Shown: positions 56,185-64,000 of the stretch, piece after piece
How positions within the stretch are numbered: the stretch's first letter is position 1
How the letters are laid out: every line of letters begins with the position of its first letter
DNA from: Planctomycetaceae bacterium
GTDB taxonomy: Bacteria; Planctomycetota; Planctomycetia; Pirellulales; Pirellulaceae
Direction: 5' to 3'
DNA: 64,000 nt
NCBI GenBank assembly: GCA_027487485.1
Contig: JAIYDN010000100.1
Span: forward strand, 52,796-116,795
Notes under the pieces: model-generated
What the model saw: only the letters and a program-made list of their open reading frames with translations
What the model was told of the DNA's origin: nothing
The model's database searches: none
Made by a program: the position numbers and the translations under genes

Positions 56185-57588
56185 ATGCGAGACATTGAAC
56201 CAATCATCCGCGCCATCGCTGACGCGGGTGGAACGGCATATCGGGTGGGTGGATGCGTCCGCGACCAGATACTTGGTATTGCAAATAAGGACCTCGATAT
56301 CGAGGTCTATCATCTGGATGCGAGCACTCTCGCGAAACTGCTGTCGCGATTCGGTCACGTGAACGAAGTCGGGGTATCGTTCGGCGTCATCAAGCTCAGC
56401 ATGCCTCAGTTGGGAGAAGTCGACTTCACACTTCCGCGGCGGGAAAGCAAAGTCGGCCGAGGGCATCGCGGCTTTCAAGTGGAACTCGATCACTCCATGA
56501 CGGTCCACGAAGCAGCGCTACGCCGCGATTTTACAATCAATGCGATCTACCAAAACGCACACAATCTGGAATTGATTGACCCGCATGGCGGCATCGACGA
56601 CCTGAAGGCGAAAAGACTAAAGGCAACCAGCGAACACTTTGTGGAAGATCCATTGCGAGTTCTCCGAGGCATGCAGTTTGCAGCTCGATTTGACGCAACA
56701 TTATCCCAAGAGACTGTGGTAATGTGTCGCACTCTTTTGCCGGAGTATCCTACCCTTGCGAAAGAGCGGATTTGGACGGAGTGGTTCAAGTGGGCCACCA
56801 AAGGTGCCGTACCAAGCAAAGGCTTAATTGCATTGCACGATTGCGGTTGGCTGCCTTGCTACCCCGAAATCGCGAATCTGCAGGGTGTTCCGCAAGATCC
56901 TCAATGGCACCCTGAAGGGGATGTTTGGATTCACACTTTGCATGTGTGCGATGCTGCCGCAAAAGTTGCGGACCGTGAACAGCTCGACGATTTCGAACGA
57001 AGCGTCCTATTGTTCGCTGCACTGTGTCACGATATCGGAAAGCCTTGCTGTACTGTTTTTGAAGACGGGCGGTGGAAATCCCCCGGACATGCACAAGAAG
57101 GCGTGCCCTTGGCCAACTCGTTCTTGAATCGGATAGGGTGCCCAATCGCAATTTCAGAAGTGGTGCTGCCTTTGGTTGCCGAACACATGGTGCATTTTGA
57201 AGCACCGGTCTCGATGCGTACCGCCCGACGATTGTCCGTTCGATTAGGCAAGGCTTCGTTGGTCCAGCTAGGACGATTGGTCGAATCCGATCTCAGCGGA
57301 CGTCCACCTTTGCCGCAGCAACAATCCGAGGCGATGCAACAAATGCTAGAATTGGCCCAGGGCATGAAAATCGAACATTCAAAGCCAGCACAAATCATAC
57401 AAGGTCGAAACCTGATTGAGCTCGGATATGCACCGGCCCCTTGGTTTCGAAATGTTTTGGATAAATGCTACGAAGCCCAACTAGATGGCGTTTTTGACGA
57501 TCAAGCGTCAGGTCTTGAATGCCTAAGACGGATTTTGCTAGAGAAAAACTCGTCAACGAATTCAGCGCCCGAAGGTTTTGTCGAGTAA
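56185..57588 (+). CDS. CCA tRNA nucleotidyltransferase / poly(A) polymerase family
   Basis: The 467-residue protein has the head and palm of class II nucleotidyltransferases: GGCVRD (22-27), DLD with Asp36 and Asp38, RRDFTINA and EDPLRVLRGMQFAARF. The C-terminal part has an HD-type phosphohydrolase motif (CHDIGKP), as in CCA-adding enzymes with an HD domain. It would add or repair the 3' CCA of tRNAs, fitting the two tRNA genes here, neither of which encodes CCA. Poly(A) polymerase cannot be excluded. It begins 3 nt after the preceding gene, indicating shared transcription. Confidence 0.85.
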   Translation: MRDIEPIIRAIADAGGTAYRVGGCVRDQILGIANKDLDIEVYHLDASTLAKLLSRFGHVNEVGVSFGVIKLSMPQLGEVDFTLPRRESKVGRGHRGFQVELDHSMTVHEAALRRDFTINAIYQNAHNLELIDPHGGIDDLKAKRLKATSEHFVEDPLRVLRGMQFAARFDATLSQETVVMCRTLLPEYPTLAKERIWTEWFKWATKGAVPSKGLIALHDCGWLPCYPEIANLQGVPQDPQWHPEGDVWIHTLHVCDAAAKVADREQLDDFERSVLLFAALCHDIGKPCCTVFEDGRWKSPGHAQEGVPLANSFLNRIGCPIAISEVVLPLVAEHMVHFEAPVSMRTARRLSVRLGKASLVQLGRLVESDLSGRPPLPQQQSEAMQQMLELAQGMKIEHSKPAQIIQGRNLIELGYAPAPWFRNVLDKCYEAQLDGVFDDQASGLECLRRILLEKNSSTNSAPEGFVE

Positions 57589-57616
57589 CGCCAATGTCCA
57601 AGACAGATTGTCCAGT

Positions 57617-58198
57617 TTATGTCGAAAGAGCTGATGACTTTTTTGGACGGCGAAGCATCAACGTTACTGCAGCAAAAACGGTAAAACAGACTGCAGAAAC
57701 CGCTCCCCATTTCAGCAGCTCTGGCCGCTGAGCCTCTATGTACCGCTTGATGCGAAAGAATTCTGGCGTAGATGCTTGCGATAGACCGAACTCCGTCATT
57801 TCATTCCAGTAATCCCAAGTGTCTGCCGGGGTGGCTTTCAGTGAAGCAGTCCGAACATCCCGAACATAGTCTTCCTCATTCTTTGTGAGATCCAATTTCG
57901 CGGTAGCGACTTGGTTCAGCAACGCATAAAGCTCCCAGCCAATCGATCCCGTGTAGGCAAGGGAGCCTGCGCCCGCGATAAAGGCGATGGCTGCCAATAA
58001 ACTCAGCCATAATGAACTTTTGGGAGTTGCTGCGACGGGCGTCTCCTCTTCGACCTGCTTGAGCGACCCAAAATTGCGGATAGTAGGAACTTGCAAAACC
58101 ACCCCACACCCGTCGCAAGGGATCGACATCCCCGCTTGAGTACGAGCAACAACCACCGAAGAACCGCACGAGTTGCAAGGCAGGACGAATTTTGACAT
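57617..58198 (-). CDS. Zinc-ribbon membrane protein
   Basis: The protein is 193 residues. The N-terminus has CNSCG and CDGCG (residues 8-12 and 28-32), a CxxC-x16-CxxC zinc ribbon. Membrane helices follow at about 62-84 and 165-182, with a charged extracytoplasmic loop between (KLDLTKNEEDYVRDVR). Similar short zinc-ribbon membrane proteins occur in planctomycetes; the role is unknown. It is convergent with the CCA enzyme gene. Confidence 0.65.
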   Translation of the reverse strand: MSKFVLPCNSCGSSVVVARTQAGMSIPCDGCGVVLQVPTIRNFGSLKQVEEETPVAATPKSSLWLSLLAAIAFIAGAGSLAYTGSIGWELYALLNQVATAKLDLTKNEEDYVRDVRTASLKATPADTWDYWNEMTEFGLSQASTPEFFRIKRYIEAQRPELLKWGAVSAVCFTVFAAVTLMLRRPKKSSALST

Positions 58199-58985
58199 GG
58201 TTTCCAGTTACTCGCAAAAAGTTTTCAAAAAAGGCTCAATCCTTGCCAATCCAACACTAGTCAGTCCCATTACGCAACTCAATCCTGACGGTGCGACCAA
58301 ATATTAAGATCTGGCGTCTAGACCTGAAGCTCTGTCAAGCTAGAATAGGGACGCAATCGGAGAACTCCAGGACGGGTTCGCATGGTACTACAAGATGTCG
58401 AATATTTCGAGGTCCTGTTTTTCCAGCCTTTGCAGTTTAGAAACACATCATTCTTCTCGGTTCCCCCTCAGAGATCAATCGATCCTGTTCGGTCCGAAGA
58501 AGGCGATAACGATCGAGCTTCGGCTAGTTCCGCATGAGTCAAGTATAGTCTTCAACCTCATTTCTTTCCTCGGTTGGGCTACCTACAACGAACACGACCA
58601 GCGGGCAGCGAATCCTCGAACTGACATCGTGGCTGGCGTTTTTGCTGCTCAGGAAGCATAGGCAAGGACGGTTTTTAATTTGGTCGTGTTCCATCAGAAG
58701 GTTTTGTTGCACCAAATATTTTGGTGAAGTGTACTTTAGGGGTTGTCCTAAATACACTGGAGTCCCCCGCCGAAAGTTGGGGAGATGTAGGGATCGCTAG
58801 TGGATCTTCCGTCTCCTGACGTCGGTAGGCTTACCGTAATTGTAAAGATTTACCATTTGATAACGGAGTCCCGTCTGTAAACAGTTAGGTGCTACACTTC
58901 CTTTGCCTCGCTCTGGCTTGGTACTTTGGAAGCGGAACCTTGCTTACACACGAGCACTCCGATCCTCCATTATTTTCGTGGTTTC
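58199..58985. other. Intergenic region before the primary sigma factor
   Basis: About 790 nt between divergent genes. The 88-codon frame at 58395-58661 has no convincing composition or ribosome site. AT-rich stretches around 58840-58870 may include the rpoD promoter; no box can be named with confidence. Confidence 0.35.
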
Positions 58986-58998
58986 AGGAGCTATAACC
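58986..58998 (+). promoter_or_regulatory. Shine-Dalgarno site deciding the rpoD start
   Basis: AGGAG at 58986-58990 is 8 nt before TTG 58999. This is one of the clearest ribosome sites in the window and supports the TTG over an open extension to 58903. Confidence 0.75.
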
Positions 58999-60564
58999 TT
59001 GTTCGACGGCCTGTTGGATTTCGATGATGACTTGCCTCGCAGCGCTGACGATCTGGATGGCCTTCGCAAACTGTCGCTTGAGGAGGAAGGTGATGACCTG
59101 GGCGATACTGTTGTCGTTGATGTAGTACCATCCGACGATCAAGTCCAATTGGAAAGCGAAGATGATTTGCTATCCGGTATGGAAGAGATCGAAACTTGGT
59201 CGGACGACCCGGTTCGAATGTATCTGACGCAAATGGGGGAGATTCCTCTCCTGACACGTCAAGAAGAAATTCGACTGGCGAAAAAGATCGAAGTCACTCG
59301 ACGTCGATTCCGAACCAAGTTGCTGGAATGCGACTATGTGGTCCAATTTGCCTACAAGATTCTCAAGCGTGTTCATACTGGCGAATTGCCATTCGATCGT
59401 ACTGTTCAGGTATCGGTTACCGATCGCCTGGAAAAGGATCAGATCCTAGGACGGTTGCCACACAACCTCAAAACTTTGGACGTGCTGCTCAAGCGAAATC
59501 GTCGAGATTATCGCAACGCCCTGAGCAAGTCACTGCCATTGAAAAAGCGTCAAGAAGCCTGGCAAGCCCTCGCCCGTCGCCGCCGTAAGTCGGTTCGATT
59601 GATCGAGGAACTTGGTTTGCGTACTCAAAGAATTGAAACGATGATCGGTGTGCTCGAGCGATTGAGTGACCGTGTCGATGAGATTATGAATGATTTGGCG
59701 ACTCTCAAATCGCACCAAGTGGCACCTTCCCAGGTGGCACAGTTGCGACGTGAATTTCGTCAGATTTTGGTCGCGACCCAAGAAACACCGACCTCTCTAC
59801 GCAAACGCGTAAAGATGGTTAAGAAGGTCTTTACCGAGTATCAGCGTGCCAAAAAGCAGTTAAGCGAAGGCAACCTGCGTTTGGTAGTGTCGATTGCTAA
59901 GAAGTATCGAAATCGCGGTTTGAGCTTCTTGGATTTGATCCAAGAAGGAAACGCGGGTTTGATGCGAGCTGTCGACAAATTTGAGTATCGTCGTGGTTTT
60001 AAGTTCTGCACGTATGCAACTTGGTGGATTCGCCAAGCCATCACACGTGCGGTAGCGGACCAAAGCCGAACGATTCGAATTCCGGTTCACATGGTGGAAA
60101 CCATGTCCCGCGTTCGAAATGTTTCGCGGCAGCTGCTACAAGAACTGGGACGCGAACCTACTCTTGAAGAAACTGCACGTCGTGCGGAAACAACAATTGA
60201 AGAAGCTAGACGCGTGTTGGCGATGAGCCGATACCCGATCTCGCTCGACCGACCTGTTGGAAACAGCGAGGACAGCCAGTTTGGCGATTTGCTGCCTGAC
60301 GGAACGGCGGAGAGTCCAGCCATTGGTGCTGGTCAAGAAATGTTGCGGCTTCGGATCAACACAGTCTTAAAAACGCTGAGTTACCGAGAACGCGAGATCA
60401 TCAAGCTCCGATACGGGCTGGGAGACGGTTACAGCTACACGTTGGAAGAAGTGGGCCACATTTTCAAGGTGACGCGTGAACGCATTCGTCAAATTGAAGC
60501 CAAAGCGGTCCGCAAGCTCCAGCAACCAAGCCGCTCGCAAGAACTAGTTGGATTCTTGGATTAG
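58999..60564 (+). CDS. rpoD: Primary RNA polymerase sigma factor (sigma-70)
   Basis: The protein is 521 residues from TTG 58999. The N-terminus is acidic ([16 protein letters not shown]) and has no typical region 1.1. Region 1.2 has [21 protein letters not shown]. Region 2 has [38 protein letters not shown] and [13 protein letters not shown], the core-binding and -10-melting parts. Region 3 follows with [10 protein letters not shown]. Region 4 has [16 protein letters not shown] and the helix-turn-helix [20 protein letters not shown]. It would direct transcription of most housekeeping genes. A strong terminator follows. A long insert between regions 1.2 and 2 is rich in Arg and Leu. Confidence 0.92.
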   Translation: MFDGLLDFDDDLPRSADDLDGLRKLSLEEEGDDLGDTVVVDVVPSDDQVQLESEDDLLSGMEEIETWSDDPVRMYLTQMGEIPLLTRQEEIRLAKKIEVTRRRFRTKLLECDYVVQFAYKILKRVHTGELPFDRTVQVSVTDRLEKDQILGRLPHNLKTLDVLLKRNRRDYRNALSKSLPLKKRQEAWQALARRRRKSVRLIEELGLRTQRIETMIGVLERLSDRVDEIMNDLATLKSHQVAPSQVAQLRREFRQILVATQETPTSLRKRVKMVKKVFTEYQRAKKQLSEGNLRLVVSIAKKYRNRGLSFLDLIQEGNAGLMRAVDKFEYRRGFKFCTYATWWIRQAITRAVADQSRTIRIPVHMVETMSRVRNVSRQLLQELGREPTLEETARRAETTIEEARRVLAMSRYPISLDRPVGNSEDSQFGDLLPDGTAESPAIGAGQEMLRLRINTVLKTLSYREREIIKLRYGLGDGYSYTLEEVGHIFKVTRERIRQIEAKAVRKLQQPSRSQELVGFLD

Positions 60565-60667
60565 AGCTCGTAATTTGCGAGTGTTTTTGAGTTACATCGA
60601 GAGACGCCCACCAAGAAACAGACTGGTTTGGATTAGTTTTTAGACTGTTGGTATCCACCTTTTTCCG

Positions 60668-60702
60668 ACCCTGACCGAGTGCACGCTTGGTCAGGGTTTT
60701 TT
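60668..60702 (+). terminator. Rho-independent terminator after rpoD
   Basis: CCCTGACC (60669-60676) pairs with GGTCAGGG (60689-60696) over a 12-nt loop, followed by six Ts (60697-60702). Confidence 0.92.
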
Positions 60703-60865
60703 GTTGATTGGAGGGGCGGTTTTCTAGGCCAACCGGACTTGCAGGGTAGGCGAAAAGGAAGTAAAGTTCTGGTAGTTTGATTGACTTTGCTGGGTCGAGT
60801 TGTCGATTTACGTAAAGTCAGTGAACCTGAAGTTGTTGGAGAGCATCCTCAACTTTGGAACAAAT

Positions 60866-60938
60866 TCCCTTGTAGCTCAGTCGGCAGAGCAACGGACTGT
60901 TAATCCGTGTGTCGGTGGTTCGAGCCCACCCGGGGGAG
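60866..60938 (+). tRNA. tRNA-Asn (GTT)
   Basis: A 73-nt cloverleaf. The acceptor TCCCTTG pairs with CGGGGGA with G-T wobbles; discriminator G60938. The D arm is GCTC-AGTCGGCA-GAGC. The anticodon stem ACGGA/TCCGT encloses CTGTTAA with anticodon GTT at 60899-60901. The T arm is GGTGG-TTCGAGC-CCACC. CCA is not encoded. It borders the accessory-looking segment downstream. Confidence 0.95.
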
Positions 60939-60974
60939 CTCGCGTTTTTTCTGCCGAAGAAACGCCGAAAAGTT

Positions 60975-61010
60975 AACGCCAAAGTCGGCTCTCTGACTTT
61001 GGCGTTTTTC
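60975..61010 (+). terminator. Strong terminator after tRNA-Asn
   Basis: A perfect 12-bp stem: AACGCCAAAGTC (60975-60986) with GACTTTGGCGTT (60995-61006), 8-nt loop, followed by TTT. Confidence 0.9.
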
Positions 61011-61118
61011 GTTTGAAATCCCACATTTTCGCGGCTTTCTTGCGATTCGCCTCACCGGTGGACTATCTCGGTTTTGATTCGGCCACCTAAGGCGTCCGAT
61101 CGAAACCACGCCGGTTTC

Positions 61119-61187
61119 TTCCGGTACCCCGAATTCCGCGAGATTGTTCTCAGTATCTCTGTTTTGAGATCTGGGTTTGATTAACAC
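61119..61187 (+). repeat. Diverged direct repeat, copy 1
   Basis: This segment ends in TTTGATTAACACAG and resembles 63876-63943, which ends in the same 14 nt. A shared run TCTCA-(..)-ATCTC and GGNACCC upstream is also visible. Similarity is patchy, about two thirds over the last 43 nt. Both copies read in the same direction and bracket the accessory genes. Confidence 0.5.
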
Positions 61188-61211
61188 AGCGGTTTCGATT
61201 CTCAAACCGTA

Positions 61212-61526
61212 ATGTTTTTCTCCAAATATGGGCAGTCTCGGGTGCAAAAAGCACGGGACTATCTGAGGCTCATGAGAAACCACCAACGACTTCAAAGATT
61301 AGCAGAAGCGCAGTCCGACTCGGATTCGTGGAAGGAGTGGTATCGCCTCACGCCACTTGAGAGAATGCGTGAATCGATGAAACTGTGGCGATTCTATCTT
61401 GAGGCTGGAGGCTCACTTGATCCCGAACCCGATTCTCAAAGTCCTTTCGACGATGTCATGCCACACGGTACGGCACCTGCTTATCGGCGGTCAGGCTTGC
61501 GTGTTATACGGCGCAGCGGAGTTTAG
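61212..61526 (+). CDS. Small protein paired with nucleotidyltransferase
   Basis: The 104-residue protein is highly charged and helical (ARDYLRLMRNHQRLQRL...DSWKEWYRLTPLERMRES). The segment YRLTPLERMRESMKLW followed by LEAGGSLDPEPDSQSPF recalls small proteins found directly before nucleotidyltransferase-like genes. It overlaps the next gene by 74 nt in another frame, typical of a translationally coupled pair. The C-terminal 20 residues (beyond SPFDD) may be overhang. Function unknown; a role in a toxin-antitoxin-like pair is inferred from context only. Confidence 0.6.
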   Translation: MFFSKYGQSRVQKARDYLRLMRNHQRLQRLAEAQSDSDSWKEWYRLTPLERMRESMKLWRFYLEAGGSLDPEPDSQSPFDDVMPHGTAPAYRRSGLRVIRRSGV

Positions 61527-62178
61527 CCGCGACTGCGACATAGTCATTCTGGCCGAGGAAGCAAACTTCGAAAACCTGAACGCGGCCTTGGCTGAACTAC
61601 AGGCAGTGTGCATCGCCATTCCGGAGTTCAAGGCCGAGTACCTCCAGCGCGGCCACGCGATTCACTTTCGTTGCAAGCATTCCGACGTGGATGGACTACG
61701 GATAGATGTGATGACCAAGTTGCGTGGTTGCGATCCGTTCGAACAACTATGGGAACGACGGACCACCATTCAGGATGAAGTTGCCAACGCAGTCTACGAG
61801 GTTCTGGCTATTGAAGATCTCGTTCGTGCCAAGAAGACTCAGCGAGACAAAGACTGGCCCATGATCCGCCGATTGGTCGAAGCTCATTATGACGAAAATC
61901 AAGATGACTCCAACGAGGCGATGGTCCAATTCTGGATCAGGGAATCGCGCACGCCATCCATGTTGAGCGAGCTCATTAGCCGCTTTCCAGACAACCTTGC
62001 CTCCTGTGCAACGACGCGCCCCTGGCTGGTTTCTATCGATGCGAACGATGTAAAACAAATCGAAGCATTTCTCAGGCTGGAAGAGGACGCAGAGAGGCAA
62101 GCGGACGAGGAATACTGGAGGCCACTCAAAGAAGAGCTCGTGCAGCTTCGGTTGAATCGAGAACGTCGTAACAAGTAG
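61453..62178 (+). CDS. Nucleotidyltransferase-fold protein
   Basis: The protein is about 241 residues from ATG 61453; ATG 61399 would add 18 residues. It has LLIGGQACVLYGAAEFSRDC and D-IVIL, the GG-x-SRDxD pattern of nucleotidyltransferase-fold (MNT/AbiEii-related) proteins, then RIDVMTKLRG as a likely third acidic site. The C-terminal half is helical and charged. Proteins of this type are found as partners in toxin-antitoxin or phage-defence pairs, and here it overlaps the small helical gene. An antibiotic-resistance role has no support. Confidence 0.75.
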   Translation: MSCHTVRHLLIGGQACVLYGAAEFSRDCDIVILAEEANFENLNAALAELQAVCIAIPEFKAEYLQRGHAIHFRCKHSDVDGLRIDVMTKLRGCDPFEQLWERRTTIQDEVANAVYEVLAIEDLVRAKKTQRDKDWPMIRRLVEAHYDENQDDSNEAMVQFWIRESRTPSMLSELISRFPDNLASCATTRPWLVSIDANDVKQIEAFLRLEEDAERQADEEYWRPLKEELVQLRLNRERRNK

Positions 62179-62188
62179 ATAGACTAAC

Positions 62189-62225
62189 GGCGAATCCCAA
62201 GCCCAGCTTTCGAGCCTCTGCAGCC
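62189..62225 (-). pseudogene. Decayed remnant of antitoxin C-terminus
   Basis: Sequence TCCCAAGCCCAGCTTT at 62195-62210 is identical to 63226-63241 at the 3' end of the antitoxin gene. The next 15 nt match at 12 positions. The translated remnant reads AAEARKLGLGF, against [11 protein letters not shown]. Upstream similarity dies out quickly, so it is a short fragment of a lost paralog or a recombination scar. Confidence 0.65.
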
Positions 62226-62369
62226 CTCGACTATTTTGACTGAAAGAGAGTTTCCCGATTGCATCAAGTCAAATAGCGAAGTCTCGCGTTTCATCGCTCG
62301 CGTTGATCTTGAAATTAAACTGCCGCAGGTCTTCGTTTGCGGCGAATTTAAACTCGCTTGCGGACGAAC

Positions 62370-62786
62370 TCAGTCGCCCTGTGTCTGAGGCGGAAACAAG
62401 CCAAACATCTGTTCCGCTTGGCGAATCTTGATTCGCCGTTCATGATTCAGATCAAGCATTCGGATAGTCAGAAGTCCAACGTCTGTTTTGCCGAGTAGCT
62501 GATAGTCGTCCCACTCGAAATGCTCACTCCAAGTGTCTGATCTTGGATGAAACAATGGGATCGTTGGAGAGTTTTGAGCAAGGGGCGAAGAAACTCGGTC
62601 AGATTTGTGAAGGTTGCAACTCGGACACGCGAGAGCCAGATTGTCTAACTCGCTAGTTCCTCCATGCGCACGAGGGATTACATGCTCAACGTGGAACGTC
62701 GCTCCCTGCAGCGACTGATGCATCTTGCAGTATTCGCATCTACCCTCTGCTCGGGCTACTATGACGCCCCTTGAATCGTCGGCCAC
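62370..62786 (-). CDS. HNH endonuclease domain protein
   Basis: The 138-residue protein has a complete HNH fold: zinc cysteines C17/C20 (CEYC), HVEHVIPRAHGGTSELDNLALAC with His35 and Asn49, and CPSCNLHK with Cys54, Cys57 and His60. It would cleave DNA. It follows the small helical gene upstream by 11 nt on the same strand, making a two-gene unit. The target is unknown. Similar HNH/small-protein pairs occur in cyanobacteria and planctomycetes. Confidence 0.82.
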   Translation of the reverse strand: MADDSRGVIVARAEGRCEYCKMHQSLQGATFHVEHVIPRAHGGTSELDNLALACPSCNLHKSDRVSSPLAQNSPTIPLFHPRSDTWSEHFEWDDYQLLGKTDVGLLTIRMLDLNHERRIKIRQAEQMFGLFPPQTQGD

Positions 62787-62797
62787 GTTCAGTCCGA

Positions 62798-63019
62798 CTA
62801 CGGTTTTCGACCGAGAAGATGCAGAGCTTCCGCGCGGACCAACGAGAGTTGTTCACTAAGTTCTGCCAACGCTTCCAAATCCGCCCGTTCCTGCTGGGTC
62901 AAAAGGCCTTCATTGTTGCGGTCCATCAACTGCTGAAGGCGCCGATCAGCCTGCTCCGGCAATCGAAGCATAGCAATGTTCTCCACCCATTTTTGAGGTG
63001 CGTCGATCGTTAAAGCCAT
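62798..63019 (-). CDS. Small helical partner of HNH nuclease
   Basis: The protein is 73 residues from ATG 63019, which has GGAG 5 nt upstream (a TTG-type start at 63046 would add nine residues). It is helical and acidic: PEQADRRLQQLMDRNNEG and TQQERADLEALAELSEQL, ending LHLLGRKP. Its position directly before the HNH gene suggests a paired role, perhaps antitoxin or accessory factor. That is inference from gene order. Confidence 0.65.
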   Translation of the reverse strand: MALTIDAPQKWVENIAMLRLPEQADRRLQQLMDRNNEGLLTQQERADLEALAELSEQLSLVRAEALHLLGRKP

Positions 63020-63219
63020 AGTATCTCCGATGGTGAGCATTTCCAAACTTCACAACAGGATTCTACAACGGTTTGGCGGTACCGGGAAGTTTGTTCACGG
63101 CATTGTCCAGATCTTGCTCAATCTAAAAATGCAAGCGAACCCGACTTAAGAGGATGCCTGCCTAATTTAACATACCAAGTACCGATTCCAAAGCTTGTCA
63201 ACTCTGATGTTGGGCGCTG

Positions 63220-63693
63220 TTAGTATCCCAAGCCCAGCTTTTGCGCCTCTGCCGCCAGTTCATCGAGCGACTCTAATCGCTTACGATCCATCGACCGTTT
63301 GTATTCCATCAAATCTCTGAACAACACTCGGCGATGTGTTCCAACTTTCCGGAAAGGGATATTTCCCTTTTCAAGTTGCTCGACAATGAAAGGTCTCGAG
63401 ACTCCCAGCAATTCTGCGGCTTGCTGAGTCGTTAATTCCGCATGCACTGGGATCAGGGTGACCGCGTTTCCTTTCGCCATTTCGTTTAGTATGTCCCCAA
63501 GCAGCTTAAATGCGGCTGCCGGCACGGATACCACCGTCTCATCTCCGCCTTGTGTGCTGACCCGCAAACTCAGTGGCGATTCTGACTTGCTGGAGACGAT
63601 TCTTGCAATGCTTCCGCTCGAAGCTATCGCAAGTTCTTCGTCGTCGCGACTTGGGGATACTGCGTCTGGGAAATCATTCAGAATAGTGCTCAT
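63220..63693 (-). CDS. Excisionase-type HTH protein (antitoxin-like)
   Basis: The protein is 157 residues. Its C-terminal half has [20 protein letters not shown] then [22 protein letters not shown], the helix-turn-helix/wing of the MerR-excisionase-like family used by antitoxins partnered with PIN-domain toxins. The tail [14 protein letters not shown] is typical of them. The N-terminal half ([20 protein letters not shown]) is a likely toxin-binding or dimerisation part. The toxin gene normally follows, but 62.8-63.2 kb downstream has none, so this copy is an orphan. A 31-nt fragment like its 3' end is at 62.2 kb. Confidence 0.72.
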   Translation of the reverse strand: MSTILNDFPDAVSPSRDDEELAIASSGSIARIVSSKSESPLSLRVSTQGGDETVVSVPAAAFKLLGDILNEMAKGNAVTLIPVHAELTTQQAAELLGVSRPFIVEQLEKGNIPFRKVGTHRRVLFRDLMEYKRSMDRKRLESLDELAAEAQKLGLGY

Positions 63694-64000
63694 TTGGTTT
63701 TTACCTCCACACCAACTCTATCGTTCATTCGCAGCAAAAGCAATAAACGAAACAAACGAAAGACCGCTTTTCCTCCCTCAGATGGCACTTGCGATCGACA
63801 AATCCGGCCCAGGAATTACCACGAAACAGCGGTTTCGGTAGCAGGATGCGACCGCAAAGTTTGAACACGGCTGCTTTCGGGCACCCGATTCTCCGCTGAG
63901 AACTCTCAAGATCTCCGTTTCCGCTCCACGTTTTGATTAACACAGTGTCTGCAAGTGAGTTGGAGACGGTTTCCAGCGCTGTTTGAGCCATTGCCATCCA
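63694..64000. other. Non-coding window end with repeat copy 2
   Basis: About 307 nt. The 90-codon minus-strand frame (63725-63997) overlaps the repeat and its translation partly matches a spurious frame through repeat copy 1, so it is treated as repeat, not gene. Repeat copy 2 is at 63876-63943. Confidence 0.4.
63876..63943 (+). repeat. Diverged direct repeat, copy 2
   Basis: Counterpart of the element at 61119. It ends in the shared TTTGATTAACACAG (63930-63943) and contains CTCTCAAGATCTCCGTTT, comparable with TTCTCAGTATCTCTGTTT in copy 1. Confidence 0.5.

Noticed and set aside
58395..58661. 88-codon frame upstream of rpoD
   Set aside because: Lacks a ribosome site and recognisable features.
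61119..63943. Mobile element with defined ends
   Set aside because: The flanking repeats are too diverged and there is no transposase or integrase, so it is reported as a possible island, not an element.
63725..63997. 90-codon minus-strand frame at the window end
   Set aside because: It spans the repeat, and part of its translation resembles a false frame through the other copy; it is repeat, not gene.

Overview
The window looks like chromosomal DNA from a planctomycete, most likely the Pirellulales (Rhodopirellula/Pirellula type). The evidence is an ECF sigma factor next to a Ser/Thr kinase fused to WD40 repeats, a giant secreted protein with an LEDR-type N-terminal motif and a dockerin-like C-terminus, a YdjY-domain protein, a Pyrrolo-quinoline-quinone-like propeller protein, a redoxin/cytochrome c/copper monooxygenase fusion, few Shine-Dalgarno sites, and intergenic tandem repeats. 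Organism assignment is inference; no rRNA is present.

Layout. 1-1.3 kb: 3' end of a polyketide-synthase-like dehydratase followed by a FabL-type enoyl-ACP reductase. 1.4-6.7 kb: small membrane proteins, a CPA2 cation/proton antiporter, AdoMet decarboxylase, a zinc-free quinone-oxidoreductase-like dehydrogenase, tRNA-Ser(GGA) and an unknown gene. 6.8-28.4 kb: WD40 kinase and ECF sigma (minus strand), then a small helical protein and a 5190-residue surface protein (plus strand). The last two share a duplicated upstream leader. 28.6-32 kb: TIM-barrel sugar isomerase-like protein in tandem with a 2-oxoacid dehydrogenase E2, and an aldo/keto reductase. 32-37.5 kb: YdjY protein, a repeat array, a large unknown protein and a membrane-anchored PQQ-like propeller. 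37.6-44.2 kb: a minus-strand run of serine carboxypeptidase, glycosyltransferase-like protein, RsmC-like methyltransferase, a lipoyl-less E2-like acyltransferase and a duplicated parvulin foldase, then a 42-bp repeat array. 45-47.8 kb: rpsD, lipoamide dehydrogenase and a small membrane protein. 47.9-50.5 kb: P-type cation ATPase. 51-57.6 kb: hybrid bacteriophytochrome histidine kinase, redoxin/c-heme/copper monooxygenase fusion, CCA-adding enzyme. 57.6-60.7 kb: zinc-ribbon membrane protein and the primary sigma factor with a strong terminator. 60.8-64 kb: tRNA-Asn(GTT) followed by an accessory-looking stretch with a nucleotidyltransferase pair, an HNH nuclease pair, an orphan excisionase-type antitoxin, a decayed antitoxin fragment and diverged direct repeats.

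How parts may work together. E2 (30 kb) and E3 (46 kb) could serve the same 2-oxoacid dehydrogenase although they are not adjacent; no E1 is seen. The sigma/kinase pair is a signalling unit divergent from the helical protein and the giant adhesin, and the shared leader of those two suggests common control. The most unusual items are the phytochrome lacking the conserved GAF histidine, the nested-domain giant protein with an intact trypsin-like triad, the duplicated leader, and the post-tRNA accessory segment.
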